Assembly (NCBI GenBank): GCA_964648365.1
Contig: CAZYLK010000059.1
Coordinates: 1-31,175, forward strand
Direction of reading: 5' to 3'
DNA length: 31,175 nt
Source: SURF-32 sp964648365
Lineage (GTDB): Bacteria > Planctomycetota > Phycisphaerae > UBA1845
The position numbers and the translations under genes were made by a program. Below, in pieces: positions 1 to 9,900 of this stretch. The notes beneath the pieces were generated by a model that searched no databases, was not told the DNA's origin, and saw nothing but the letters and a program-made list of their open reading frames with translations. Within the stretch, counting starts at the first letter, position 1. Each line of letters begins with the position of its first letter.

Positions 1-2
1 AG

Positions 3-584
3 AACCCGATCGAGCAGGAAGGCACCTACCCCCTGCCGGAGGCGCAGCTCGACCGGTTCATGATGAAAATCCTGGTGGACTATCCGAGCGAGGAGGAAGA
101 GTTCGAGATCGTCAAGACGACCACGGCCGATCGAGACGTACGCATCGAGCGGACGCTCTCGGCCCGCAACGTCATCGAGTTGCAGTCCACGGTGCGGCGC
201 GTGCCGTGTGCCGACCACGTGATTCGCTACGCGATGCGACTGGTGCGGGCGACGCGGGTGGATCGCGGCGAGGTGCCCAAGATGGTGCGCGATTACGTTG
301 CCTGGGGCGCCGGGCCGCGGGCGTCGCAAAACCTCATCCTGTGCGGCAAGGCGCGGGCGATTCTGAAGGGGCGGTATTACGTGTCGGCCGAGGACGTCGC
401 GGCGGTCGCGCACCCGGTGCTGCGGCACCGCATCATCACCAACTTCAACGCGGAAGCGGACGGCGTGCGGCCCGACAACATCATCGACGAGTTGATCCGT
501 GCCATCCCCGCCGACGCATCGGCGAACATGGACGAGCGCGTCGCCCGCCGGGTCTTCGCGGCGCCGGGGGCGACCGGCGAATGA
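3..584 (+). CDS. moxR: MoxR family AAA+ ATPase, C-terminal part (5' end outside window)
   Basis: The reading frame is open from the first bases of the window and begins NPIEQEGTYPLPEAQLDRF. This is the highly conserved MoxR block that follows the Walker B/sensor 1 region and carries the LDRF motif of the second ATPase region. The rest is the helical lid, including YVAWGAGPRASQNLI and the Y-V-S-A-E-D-V segment typical of MoxR. Walker A and B lie upstream and are not seen, so this is about the last 193 residues of a protein usually 320-350 long. MoxR ATPases act as chaperones for VWA-domain partners and are normally encoded next to DUF58 and BatA-like genes, which is exactly what follows here. 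The Met at 60 is internal and not a start. The family call is certain; the client is inferred from the neighbours. Confidence 0.95.
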   Translation, partial: NPIEQEGTYPLPEAQLDRFMMKILVDYPSEEEEFEIVKTTTADRDVRIERTLSARNVIELQSTVRRVPCADHVIRYAMRLVRATRVDRGEVPKMVRDYVAWGAGPRASQNLILCGKARAILKGRYYVSAEDVAAVAHPVLRHRIITNFNAEADGVRPDNIIDELIRAIPADASANMDERVARRVFAAPGATGE

Positions 585-752
585 CGATTAAATGTCGAAT
601 GTCGAGTGTCGAATGGCGAATGGCGGAGCGGAACTGCACGGCGCTGCGCCATCGACGTCGCGTGACGAGCATCGGGACAAGGACAGTCGGGATCGCGGGC
701 CGCCTTTCAGCGTGCGGCTCCGCGCGGGCTGAAGCCCGCGGCTCGCTCAGAT

Positions 753-806
753 CACCGGTTGGAAACCGGTGCCACATTCAGACCACCGGTTGCAAACCGG
801 TGCCAC
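753..806 (+). repeat. Two tandem copies of the GTGCCAC hairpin (REP-like)
   Basis: Copy 1 is 753-775: arm CACCGGTT, loop GGA, arm AACCGGTG, then CCAC. Copy 2 is 784-806 with the same arms, loop GCA, then CCAC. The exact reverse complement of copy 1 recurs at 18903-18925. Hairpins with the same geometry but different arms occur near 15.7-15.9 kb and 21.3-21.6 kb. The small palindromic unit, intergenic placement and closely spaced pair resemble bacterial REP elements. No REP-associated transposase is in the window. Confidence 0.85.
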
Positions 807-835
807 ACAGCCATTGCCGCCACCGGCTCTTTCTT

Positions 836-870
836 CATTCGTTATTCGCTATTCGACATTCGCCATTCTC
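836..870 (+). repeat. ATTCG-word repeat upstream of the DUF58 gene
   Basis: A run of variants of the word ATTCG(C/T)(T/C)ATTCG. Its reverse complement, with one extra word, is found at 4075-4118, directly after the BatA-like gene. The two runs therefore flank the DUF58/BatA-like pair as an imperfect inverted repeat about 3.2 kb apart. Confidence 0.75.
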
Positions 871-894
871 TCGTCATTCGCCATTTCCTAGCCC

Positions 895-1839
895 ATGACT
901 GAAGCCGCCCTCGATCATCGCAGGTATCTCGACCCGGCTGTGCTGGCGAAGATCTCCAGCTTGCAGTTGCGGGCCAGACTGATTGTCGAAGGTTATTTCT
1001 CCGGCATGCATCGCAGCCCGCATCATGGGCTTTCCGTCGAGTACGCCGACCACCGGCAGTACACGCAGGGCGACGATCTTCGCCACATCGACTGGCGCGT
1101 CTTCGCCCGCACCGACAAGTACTACATCAAGCAATACGAGCAGGAGACCAACCTCAGTTGCATGATGGTGGTCGACGCCAGCGAGTCGATGGGTTATCGC
1201 TCGCCGGAATCGGCTCTGACCAAGCATGAGTATGCGGCGTCGCTGGCGGCGGCCGTGTCTTACCTGGCGTTGCAGCAGCGCGACGCCGTCGGCCTGGCCC
1301 GCTTCGACGAGCACCTGACGACCTACATCCGGCCGTCCAACAACTCGGCTCACTGGCGGGCCATCGTGGGCGCCCTGGAAGAGGGAACCGGCCCGGGCAA
1401 GACGTCGATCGGCCGCGTGCTCGACGAACTCGCCGAGCGGCTCAATCAGCGGACGCTGATCTTCCTGGTCAGCGACATGTTCGACGACGTGACCCGCATC
1501 CAGCGCGGACTTCGCCATCTGCGCTACCGGCGGCATGAAGTGGTCGTCTGCAACCTCTGGGACCGGGCGGAACTGACGTTTCGATTCAACGGGCCGACGA
1601 TGTTCGACGGGCTGGAAGGGGCGGGGCGGATTCTGACGGAGCCGCGGTCGCTGCGGCAGCGGTATCTTGCAGAGGTCGCCGCGTTCCGGTCGAACATGCA
1701 GGCCGCGTGCAGCCGGTTGCACGTGGATTACGTGACGTTCGACACGTCCACCGCACTGGACGTGGCGCTTTCCGCGTATCTGGCGTCGCGGGCGGCGCGC
1801 ATCCGGCAGCGATCGTCACGCGTGCTGGGGAAAGGATGA
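895..1839 (+). CDS. DUF58 domain protein (VWA-like)
   Basis: This 314-residue soluble protein has the DUF58 hallmark GDDLRHIDWRVFAR (about residues 59-72), preceded by G-x-H-x-S-P-H-H-G-L-S-V-E-Y. A MIDAS-type motif DASES at 94-98 starts a von Willebrand A-like fold that could bind a divalent metal. DUF58 proteins are the standard partner of MoxR ATPases. Here the gene lies 310 bases after moxR and 4 bases before a BatA-like membrane protein, so a joint role at the inner membrane is likely; the molecular function of the family is poorly known. The ATG at 895 gives the normal N-terminus. There is no purine-rich Shine-Dalgarno sequence; the bases just before the start are the pyrimidine-rich end of the ATTCG repeat. 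Confidence 0.93.
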   Translation: MTEAALDHRRYLDPAVLAKISSLQLRARLIVEGYFSGMHRSPHHGLSVEYADHRQYTQGDDLRHIDWRVFARTDKYYIKQYEQETNLSCMMVVDASESMGYRSPESALTKHEYAASLAAAVSYLALQQRDAVGLARFDEHLTTYIRPSNNSAHWRAIVGALEEGTGPGKTSIGRVLDELAERLNQRTLIFLVSDMFDDVTRIQRGLRHLRYRRHEVVVCNLWDRAELTFRFNGPTMFDGLEGAGRILTEPRSLRQRYLAEVAAFRSNMQAACSRLHVDYVTFDTSTALDVALSAYLASRAARIRQRSSRVLGKG

Positions 1840-1843
1840 CGGC

Positions 1844-4072
1844 TTGACCCTACTTGCCAACGCCGTCACCGCTCCACTGGCGCAATGGGCCGCGTTCGTT
1901 CACCCGGCGCTGGCCACCGCCGCGGCCGGGCTGGGGCTGCTGCCGGTCATTATTCACCTGCTCAACCGGCGGCGGCATCGCCGCGTCCCCTGGGCGGCCA
2001 TGACCTTTCTGCTGGCCGCCCGACAGGAGAGTCGCAAGCGGCTGTTCATCGAGCAATGGTTGCTGCTGATCGTGCGGATTCTGGTGATCGTTCTGCTGGG
2101 GCTGGCGCTGGCACGACCCTACCTCACGGCGGACAGCCTGTCGGCGATCGGCGAGCATCGCACGCATCGCATCCTCGTCATAGATGATTCCCTGTCGATG
2201 CGGGCCGTGGATGCGAACGGCCTCTCGCGATGGCAACATGCCCTGACCGCGGCAGGGCGGCTGCTTGTGGACTTTCCGACGGGCGACGCCGTAAGCCTGG
2301 TAACGATGGCGGCGCCCGCTTCGGCGCCGCTCGATCACGCCTCGTATGACCGTCGAGCCGTGCGGCGCATGATGGAAGAACTGTCGCCGACCTTTCAGGC
2401 GACCGATGTCGGCGGCGCGCTGGACCACGTCACGCGCATCCTGCGTGAGTCGGACGCCACGGCCGGCAACCGCGCCGTGTACGTGCTCAGCGATCTGGCC
2501 CGCCGCGACTGGGATCCCGGCCGCGCGGACGGACCGATTGCGCAGGCGGCGCGGCGGGTGGCGGAGCAGGCGTCCGTCTCGTTCGTACATGTCGCCCCCC
2601 CCCACGCGACCAACGCATCCGTTCAAGCCCTCGCGCCCGATTCCCCGCTGATTTCGTCGGCCATGCCCAGCCGTTTCAACGTCACCGTCGCCAACGACGG
2701 GACACAGGTGCTGCGCGGCGCGATGGTGGACGTCTTTCGCGGGCCGCAGCTTGCACGCCGCCTGACGCTCTCGGCCATCGAGCCGGGGCGGACCGAGACG
2801 CTCTCGTTCAGCCTGTCGTTCGACCATGCCGGCCAGTACCAGGTCCGCGTATCGCTCGATGCGGGCGCCACGGACGTGCTGGAGCCGGACAACCATCGCT
2901 ATCTTTCGGTCGAGGCGCGGGATGACGTTCCGGTGCTCGTCGTAGACGGGCGTCCGGGCCTGACACGACTCGAAGGCGCGGCGGGGTATCTGGCCACGGC
3001 CCTGGCGCCGCGCATCTCTGCGGCCGATCCGGTGGTATTTCAGCCCAAGGTCATTCAGCCGCTCGACCTGGACGCCGAAGTGTGGGACGAGTTCGGCCTG
3101 ATTGTCCTCTGCAACGTTGAGCGGCTGACCGATACGCAGTGGCGTCGGATGAATCGATACGTCGAGGATGGCGGCGGGCTGCTCGTCACCGCCGGTGATC
3201 TGCTCAACGCTGTGCAGTATTCGTCGATGGGTTTCGCGAACGGGGCCGGGGCGTTGCCGAGCGGGCTGGGAGAGATCGTCGCGACGGCCCAGGCCGCGGC
3301 GACGGGCGTCGCGCTGCGCCTGCATGAGCCTGTGCATCCCATCGTCGCCGAGTTCGCGCAGGCGCCGGACAGCTCGCTGTTCATGGCGCGTGTGAACAGC
3401 TACGTCCGGGCCACGGAGCCTTCCGCCGATGCACAAGTCGTCCTGGAGTACACCGACGGCGCGCCCGCGCTGATCGTCGCGGCGCACGGCGCGGGACGGG
3501 CGGCCATCCTGACCACAACGGCCGACATGCAGTGGTCGAATCTGGCCGCCAAGATGGACTTCGTCCCCCTCGCCTTGAAGGTGGCGGGGTTTCTCACACG
3601 GCGGGCGGGCGATCATCGCACCACGGAGGCCGGCCGCGCCTGGCGCGAACCGCTGAAGCTCAACGAGCACGGCCTGGTGTGTGAGTTCATTCCGCCGGAA
3701 GGCCCTGCGCACGTCGCCCGGTTCGAGTCGGATCGTGAACGCGTCACGGCCGTGTCGGAGCCGATCCGCGGCAGGGGGTTCGGCACGCTTCGCTGCGGCC
3801 CGCGCGTGGAGGTGTTCGCGAGCAATCCAGCCGCGGAGGAATCGAATCTCGCATCGCTGGACAGATCAGAACTGGAGGGCCTGTTCGCCCGGCACGTCGG
3901 ATACGTCCGGGACGTCGAAGCGGTGCAGGTCGGTAATCTCGCCGAGCGATCGACCGAGTTATCGATGTCGCTGCTGGCGGCGGTCTTCGCGTTGATGCTG
4001 GTCGAACTGGCGTTGGCCTCGCGCCGCGCGCCGCGGGCGATTCCGCGCGGCGGGCGCGAGGAGGGGGAGTAA
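1844..4072 (+). CDS. BatA-like membrane protein with VWA and GATase-like domains
   Basis: This 742-residue membrane protein starts at a TTG codon at 1844, with an AAAGGA ribosome site at 1831-1836 and only 4 bases after the DUF58 stop. The N-terminus is the double-transmembrane BatA-type region: a segment at about 22-39 followed by HLLNRRRHRRVPWAAM, and a second segment at about 71-91 ending in the ALARP motif. A VWA domain follows with MIDAS motif DDSLS at 114-118. The middle has a CARDB-like beta region and the second half a class I glutamine-amidotransferase-like fold (VLVVDGRPG, later EDGGGLLVTAGD) with no obvious catalytic Cys. A last hydrophobic segment (about 705-725) precedes the C-terminus. 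Translational coupling to DUF58 and the upstream MoxR suggests one complex. The architecture is common in Planctomycetota; its function is inferred. Confidence 0.9.
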   Translation: MTLLANAVTAPLAQWAAFVHPALATAAAGLGLLPVIIHLLNRRRHRRVPWAAMTFLLAARQESRKRLFIEQWLLLIVRILVIVLLGLALARPYLTADSLSAIGEHRTHRILVIDDSLSMRAVDANGLSRWQHALTAAGRLLVDFPTGDAVSLVTMAAPASAPLDHASYDRRAVRRMMEELSPTFQATDVGGALDHVTRILRESDATAGNRAVYVLSDLARRDWDPGRADGPIAQAARRVAEQASVSFVHVAPPHATNASVQALAPDSPLISSAMPSRFNVTVANDGTQVLRGAMVDVFRGPQLARRLTLSAIEPGRTETLSFSLSFDHAGQYQVRVSLDAGATDVLEPDNHRYLSVEARDDVPVLVVDGRPGLTRLEGAAGYLATALAPRISAADPVVFQPKVIQPLDLDAEVWDEFGLIVLCNVERLTDTQWRRMNRYVEDGGGLLVTAGDLLNAVQYSSMGFANGAGALPSGLGEIVATAQAAATGVALRLHEPVHPIVAEFAQAPDSSLFMARVNSYVRATEPSADAQVVLEYTDGAPALIVAAHGAGRAAILTTTADMQWSNLAAKMDFVPLALKVAGFLTRRAGDHRTTEAGRAWREPLKLNEHGLVCEFIPPEGPAHVARFESDRERVTAVSEPIRGRGFGTLRCGPRVEVFASNPAAEESNLASLDRSELEGLFARHVGYVRDVEAVQVGNLAERSTELSMSLLAAVFALMLVELALASRRAPRAIPRGGREEGE

Positions 4073-4074
4073 AC

Positions 4075-4118
4075 GAGAATGGCGAATGGCGAATATGTCG
4101 AATAGCGAATAACGAATG
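4075..4118 (-). repeat. GAATGGCGAATGG-word repeat after the BatA-like gene
   Basis: This run begins three bases after the TAA stop and consists of GAATGGC / GAATATGTC / GAATAGC / GAATAAC words. Read on the minus strand it matches the run at 836-870 word for word, apart from one additional GCCATTC word and a two-base insertion. Confidence 0.8.
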
Positions 4119-4223
4119 AGGAGAGTGTGGCGCCGGCTCGCAGCCGGTGACGGAGGCAGGGATCGACTCAACGCCGGGAAAACGGAGCGAGACAGTGTTG
4201 GCGAAGAGGCTGTTGCCGTTCCT

Positions 4224-4264
4224 CTTCCCTCACTCCCTTACTCCCTTACTCCCTTGCTCCCTTG
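4224..4264 (+). repeat. CTCCCTTACTCCCTTACT pyrimidine tract upstream of the VWA gene
   Basis: A low-complexity tract of CTCCCT(T/C)A words ends 38 bases before the GTG start of the next gene. The same word family lies immediately upstream of trpS (16148-16188) and arginase (21865-21909), and in reverse orientation just after the tRNA (21155-21200). The rest of the 4073-4302 spacer shows nothing recognisable. Confidence 0.75.
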
Positions 4265-4302
4265 GCGCCTTCTGAAGCTCAGGCTTACGGATCATCAGCA
4301 CG

Positions 4303-6705
4303 GTGTATCGACTGCTCCAGTGGATTCTCGACCTCGACGAAGTGGCCATCGGTCGCGATACGCCGCTGTCGTTGCAGTGGCAGACGCCGATGCCCACGTG
4401 GCAGCTTACGGCGATTGCGCTGCTGGCCGTCGGTCTGGTGGTGGTTCTCTATCGGCGTGAGCACGGCTCCCGCCTGCGCCGGGCGATCCCCGCAACGGTC
4501 CGCGCGCTGCTGTTCGCCCTGCTGGTCGTCCTCATCTGCCGCCCCACGCTCGTGCATCAGCAGAACCGAACCGAGCGATCGGCGGTGGCGATTCTCGTCG
4601 ACCAGTCGCGCTCCATGTCCCGCGCCGACGAATCCGAACCGTCCGCCGAAGGCGGATCAGAGAGCGGCCCGTCGCCAGACACACGCTCCGGCCGAGCTGC
4701 CATGTCCCGCATCGACCGCGTTCGCCGGGCCTTCCTCGCCAACGATCAGGACGGCCTCAAGCATGTGCTTGATACGCACGACGTCCTGCTTTACTCCTTC
4801 GCCGCCGCCCCCCGGCTGGAGGCCGAGGCCGCGCACGCGGACGATCTTCCCGCGTTGATCGAACGCGTCCGGCAGGGCCAGGCCGACGGCGCCGCCAGCG
4901 ATCCGGGGGGGGCCATCCAGACGGTCCTCGATCAGACGCGCAGCCGCCGCATGGCCGCACTGGTCGTCCTCTCCGACGGCCGCTCGACGGCGCCCCTCGA
5001 CATCACCCGCATTGCCGAAACCGCCGCGGCCCGCTCGACGCCGATCCATGTCCTGCCGGTCGGCTCGGCCACGCCGCCGACCGACGTATATCTGGCGACG
5101 GTTCGGGCTGAGCAGCGCGTGTTCGTGCATGACCTGCTCGGCGTCGGCGTGCAGATCGGCAGCCGCGGCATCGTGCAGCCGACGCCGGTCACCGTGCGGC
5201 TGATCGACGGGCGGTCCGGGCTGGAGGTCGCCAGCGAATCCATCACGCTCAGCCCGGATGACATCGCCGAGCTTGAACTGCGCACCAAGCCGTCGCGGCC
5301 GGGCACCGTCCGCTATCGCATCGAGATCGACGCCCTCCCGGGCGAATCCATCGTCGAGAACAACACGGACAGCGTCGAGGTGGTCATCCTCGACGACAAG
5401 CTCAACGTGCTCTACGTCGATGGCTACCCGCGCTTCGAATACCGCTACATCAAAAACGCCCTCACCCGCGAGCCGAGCATCCAGCTCAGCGTGCTGCTGC
5501 TGGAGGCCGATCCGCGATTCGTTCAGGAGGGCACGGTGTCCATCCGCCGCTTCCCCGCGACCGAAGAAGAACTCGACGAGTTCGACGTGGTGCTCTTCGG
5601 CGACGTCGATCCGTTCGCCGGATGGCTGACGCCGAGCCAGATGCGCATGTTGACGGAGTTCGTAGCGGACGGCGGAGGGGGGTTCGGGCTGCTGGCGGGG
5701 GAGCGCTATGCGCCGCAGCGCTTCGCCGGCTCGCCGCTGGAAAAGCTCCTGCCGGTGCAGGTCGACGCCTCGCCCGGCGCCGGCGGCATCACGACGGTCA
5801 CGTCCGGCTACAATCCGCGGCTGACGGCCGACGGCGCCGAACACCGTCTCTATCGCTTCTCGGCCGACGCGCAGACCAACGCCGACCTGTTTGACGCGCT
5901 GCCGCCCCTGTACTGGTACGCCCGCACTGAGGGTCCGCGTCCGGGCGCGACCGTGCTCGTCGAGCATCCCACCGCCACGGACGCCCGCGGCCGGGCGCTG
6001 CCGCTGATGGTGCTGGGTCGCTACGGCGCCGGCAAGCTGTTCTTTCAGGCAACCGATGACACGTGGCTGTGGCGGCGGCACACGGGCGAGTATCTGCACG
6101 ATACGTACTGGGTTCGCGTGGTGCGTGAACTCATGCGACCCGAGCGGCTGGGTCGATCCAGGAGATTCGTGTTGCGCACGGATCGGCGCCAGTATGCCCT
6201 CGGCGACCGCGTCGAAACGCAGGTGGAACTGCTCGACGCCAGCCTGTTGGCCGAGTATGGCGATCAGCTTCGCGTGGTCTTGATGGATGATGAAGGGTTG
6301 CCGGTGCAGCGGTTCGATACGTCGCGGCTGGGTGCCGACACCGCGGTCTACGAAGGCGCCGTGATTCCCCCGCGATCCGGCTCGTACGAGCTGCAGGTCG
6401 AAGACGCAGGCCATACCCCTGATCCGGCCGACGACGGCGTGCGCATCCAGGTGCTCGCCAGCGATCCGGAGTCGGCCCAGGTCGAGGCGGACCCCGAGAC
6501 GCTCGCCCGCCTCGCGGAAGCCACCGGCGGGTCTGTGCGCTCGATTGACGAGTTGGCCGACTTGCTCCGCAGTATTCCCGACCGCGGCGTCCGCATTCCG
6601 GACGACGTCTCGGAACCGCTCTGGGACTCAAAGTTGGCTATGATTCTCTTCGCCCTGTTGATCAGCGCCGAGTGGATTATCCGCAAGGCGTTTGGGATGC
6701 TGTGA
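4303..6705 (+). CDS. Membrane-anchored VWA / GATase-like protein
   Basis: 800 residues from a GTG start. Two N-terminal membrane segments (about 33-50 and 63-80) are followed by a VWA domain with MIDAS motif DQSRS at 100-104. A CARDB-like beta region is followed by a glutamine-amidotransferase-like domain beginning near LNVLYVDGYPRFEYRYIKNAL. The nucleophile region reads GGGGFGLLAGERY, with no Cys, so it is unlikely to be an active amidotransferase. The last 20 residues form another membrane segment (MILFALLISAEWII). It resembles the upstream BatA-like protein in order of parts and is probably a paralogous component. The first in-frame GTG is chosen because the N-terminal helix MYRLLQWILDLDEVAIG is typical of these proteins. 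No clear Shine-Dalgarno sequence is visible. Confidence 0.88.
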   Translation: MYRLLQWILDLDEVAIGRDTPLSLQWQTPMPTWQLTAIALLAVGLVVVLYRREHGSRLRRAIPATVRALLFALLVVLICRPTLVHQQNRTERSAVAILVDQSRSMSRADESEPSAEGGSESGPSPDTRSGRAAMSRIDRVRRAFLANDQDGLKHVLDTHDVLLYSFAAAPRLEAEAAHADDLPALIERVRQGQADGAASDPGGAIQTVLDQTRSRRMAALVVLSDGRSTAPLDITRIAETAAARSTPIHVLPVGSATPPTDVYLATVRAEQRVFVHDLLGVGVQIGSRGIVQPTPVTVRLIDGRSGLEVASESITLSPDDIAELELRTKPSRPGTVRYRIEIDALPGESIVENNTDSVEVVILDDKLNVLYVDGYPRFEYRYIKNALTREPSIQLSVLLLEADPRFVQEGTVSIRRFPATEEELDEFDVVLFGDVDPFAGWLTPSQMRMLTEFVADGGGGFGLLAGERYAPQRFAGSPLEKLLPVQVDASPGAGGITTVTSGYNPRLTADGAEHRLYRFSADAQTNADLFDALPPLYWYARTEGPRPGATVLVEHPTATDARGRALPLMVLGRYGAGKLFFQATDDTWLWRRHTGEYLHDTYWVRVVRELMRPERLGRSRRFVLRTDRRQYALGDRVETQVELLDASLLAEYGDQLRVVLMDDEGLPVQRFDTSRLGADTAVYEGAVIPPRSGSYELQVEDAGHTPDPADDGVRIQVLASDPESAQVEADPETLARLAEATGGSVRSIDELADLLRSIPDRGVRIPDDVSEPLWDSKLAMILFALLISAEWIIRKAFGML

Positions 6706-6927
6706 GAAGAAGCCACGGAGCGACGAAGCCACGAAGCCACGAAGCGGGAAGAGTGAGCGGATGCCCTCAGAGCCCCGGCTTTCAAGCCGGGAGTTACGTC
6801 GGATCCCGGCCGCCGGGCGAGTGGCAGCAGCGTGGGGAGAAAGCGTACAGGAAGGCGGGAGATTAATCCGCAACGGCGCGACGAAAGTGCAGGAGCGCGA
6901 GCGGGAACATAGCGAAGTCGGCTGGCC
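6706..6927. repeat. Spacer with ACGAAGCC words and a hairpin
   Basis: Directly after the VWA gene there is a run of CCACGAAG/CGACGAAG words (about 6712-6746), another phrase-like repeat family. A hairpin with arms CCCGGCTT / AAGCCGGG lies at 6774-6791; it has no following T-run, so it is not a convincing terminator. Small frames through this region look like translated repeat and are not called. Confidence 0.65.
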
Positions 6928-9900
6928 ATGACTGTCACTGCGACCAACTCGGAACTGATGCAACGTCTCGACGCCATCCGGCGGACGGCGCAGCGGCGGC
7001 TTGTCGTCTACGGGATATGCGCCGTCGCATCGGGCGGCGTGTATGCGCTGCTGTTCATCCTCTCGGTGGACTGGCTCTTTCACCTGCCGCCCACGCCGCG
7101 GATGATGACGGCGTTTTTCTTCCTCCTCGGGTTCATTCTGGCGACCGGCCACTGGATCGTGCGACCCATGCGACGGCCGGTCAATGTCCCGGAGATCGCA
7201 GGCCGCCTCGAAAAGCACTTCAAGCACCTGGCCGACCGCCTCTCCAGTACGGTCAGCTTTCATCAGTTCGCCGACGCCGGTTCGCCGCAACTCATGCGGC
7301 AGGTCATCCTGAACACCGAGCAGATCGTCGCCGGCATTCCGCTCGAAAGCGTCCTGACACTGCGACCGATCGCCCTGCGGCTGGCACTTCTGGTGGGCAG
7401 CGCCGGCATCATCGGCGCGGTTTATGCCTCGTCGCCGGGCTGGATGCGCACCGGCCTGTCGCGCTATCTGGATCCCCTCGGGGGCGTCGAGTGGCCGACG
7501 GTGGTCGCCCTGGTGCCCGAGTCGGGTGATCTTCGCGTGCCGCTGGGCGAGTCCGCGACGGTGCGAATGCAGGTGGTCCGCGGCCTGTCACCGACGTTAC
7601 GCGGCGTGGTACACGTAATGGACGCCGACGGACACCGCAGCCGCCTGACCATGTCGCGCGACGGCGACGGGTTCTTCGCCGAGATCGACGGAATCACGTC
7701 CGACCTGGAATACTGGTTCGAAGCCGGCGATGCGCACACCCGGTCCGCGCCGGGTCACATCGCCGTCGTCCAACGGCCGGCGGTCGCTTCCGCCTTGGTG
7801 CGCATCTACCCGCCTGCGTACGCCGCGGACCGGCCGGTCGTCGAGCAGCCGCTGACCGCCGCACCGATCGAGGCCACGATCGGATCGCGGATGGAATTCG
7901 ACATCGTTTCAACCAAGCCGGTTCCCACGGCGGCCGCAGGCCCAGGCGTCGGCCTGCTGACTCAGGACGATCGCCTGCTGCCCCTCGATGCGGACCCGAA
8001 CGATCCCGCCACGCTGCACGGATCGTTGACGGTGACGGAGGATGCAACTTTCCGCGTGGCGCTGATCGACGATGAGGGATTCACCAACCGCGGCGCCGAA
8101 CTGCACACGATCATCGCCCGCCCCGACCGGGCGCCGACGACGGCCATTCTGGAACCGCGGGCGCTGATCGAAGCGACACCGCGTGCGACCATCGAACTGC
8201 TGGCGCGGGCGGAGGACGATCTGGGCGTGCAGTCGCTGCAGCTTCGCATCGAATCGCCGCGCGGGCAGACGACGCTGCCGTTGACCCTGCAATCCGGCTC
8301 GGCGTCGCCGGCCGAACGGGCAATCGTGACGGCCGAGCTTGATCTGTCGCTGGCCGACCTGGCGCCGCAGCCGCAGGACATGCTCGTGCTGCAAACGGAA
8401 GCCCGTGACCGGGCGCCGTCCGATCCGCCCGGCGGGCAGGTCGGCCTCTCGGCGCCGGTGCGAATCAAGGTCATCAGTGAAGCCGACTTCGACGAGCGGC
8501 TTCGCGACGAACTGGCCGCCATCGAGGCCCGCATCCGGCAGCATTCGCTGGAACAGGGCGACGTGCTCGACAAGGCACGGGATCTGGCGGCGCGGGCGGA
8601 CGGCGGCGAACCCCTGGGGGATGATGATCGCGACATGGCCGGCGCGCTCGGTGGCGGCGAGGCGCGCATAGGCCGCATGCTCATCGAGCTGTCCCGCCGG
8701 GCCAAGCGACTGTCCCGGCGCATCGAAGCCAACGTCCCGCAAGACCGCAGCAACGTCGAGCGCACCGACGCGCTCGGCGACGCCCTCGCGCGCATCGCCT
8801 CGGCCGACGTGGCGTCCGCCACCTCGTCTTTGAATCGGCTCCGCGAGCCATTGTCGCCCGAGGAACAGGCCGAGCAGGCGGCACAGGCCGTCGCGTCGGG
8901 ACAGTTGGCGCTTCAGGGACTGAAGTCGCTGCTGGACGAAATCTCGCAGTGGAGCGACTTTCAGACGCTCATCACGCGCACCCGCGACGTGCTCGATCGG
9001 CAGGAAGAAATCCGAGCCGCGACGCAGGCGCTCGCCAAAGCCACCCTCGGGAAGCCGCTCGAGTCGCTCACGCCCGAAGAGCGCGCGGCGCTGAATCAGG
9101 TGCAGCGGCGCCAGCAGCAACTGGGCGACGACGTGGATCAGTTGCTCGCGCGGTTGCGACAGAACCTTCAATCATTGGAAGAGTCCAATCCCGGCGCGGC
9201 CGAGGCGATCGACCGGGCGCTGCGGGAAGCCGCGGCACTGGATCTCGATCGTCACCTCCGCGACGCGGAAGAAGCGTTGGCGCAGAACCGTTCGGCCGCC
9301 GCCGGGCTCAATCAGAAGTCCGCCGCCGAGGCGCTGCGCGGCATGATCGCCGGTCTCGAATCGCGCCAGGACCGCGAGTTGGAAGAACTGCGCAAGCGCG
9401 GTGAAGACGCGGAGGCGGCCCTGGCGGCGCTGATCGAGGCCCAGCGCGAGATCCTCACCTCGACACAGGAAGCGCGGATGATCGGCGCGGACGAGGCCGC
9501 GTTTGCAGACCTCGCAGAACGGCAGCGCACGACGCGACGAAACGCCGAACGCGTCGCCGACGACCTGGCCGGAATGCCGCGGGCGGAAGAACCCGTCGAC
9601 CTTACCCGCCAGGCGGCCGGGCGGATGCGCGATGCGGAAGACGCCCTGGAGCCGCAACGCAGCGCCGATGCGGAGGGGGCACAGGCCGACGCGATCGTCC
9701 TGCTGGAGCGGGCGCTGGAGGCCATCGTTCAGCTTAACGAGCAGACGCGGCAGGAGATGACGCAGCGCACGCTTTCCCGCATCCGCGAGGGACTGGAGAA
9801 CCTGCTGGCCGCGCAACAGGCGCTGCACCAGGGCATCGTGGACTTGCGCGACGCCGTCGCGCAGGCCGGGCGGGTGGGCCGGCTGGAAGCGCGGGCCGCC

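Larger units (their letters stand above)
585..894. repeat. Repeat-filled spacer between moxR and the DUF58 gene
   Basis: I see no credible gene in these 310 bases. From left to right there is a run of GAATGTCGA/GAATGGCGA words (about 589-624), a perfect hairpin of 8-bp arms around GA (723-740, arm CGCGGGCT), two near-identical hairpins ending in GTGCCAC (753-775 and 784-806), and a run of ATTCG words (836-870) that stops just short of the DUF58 start codon. The ATTCG run is in the opposite orientation to the GAATGG run at 589-624. A weakly coding-looking frame through this region is only translated repeat. Confidence 0.8.

Noticed and set aside
6692..6931. Small frame of 79 codons between the VWA and DUF4175-like genes
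   Set aside because: Starts inside the upstream gene, translates ACGAAGCC words and overlaps the next start; no ribosome site.
1850..9171. Long minus-strand frames opposite the VWA and DUF4175-like genes (1850-3712, 4657-6414, 7909-9171)
   Set aside because: Shadows of clear forward genes; no family features or ribosome sites.
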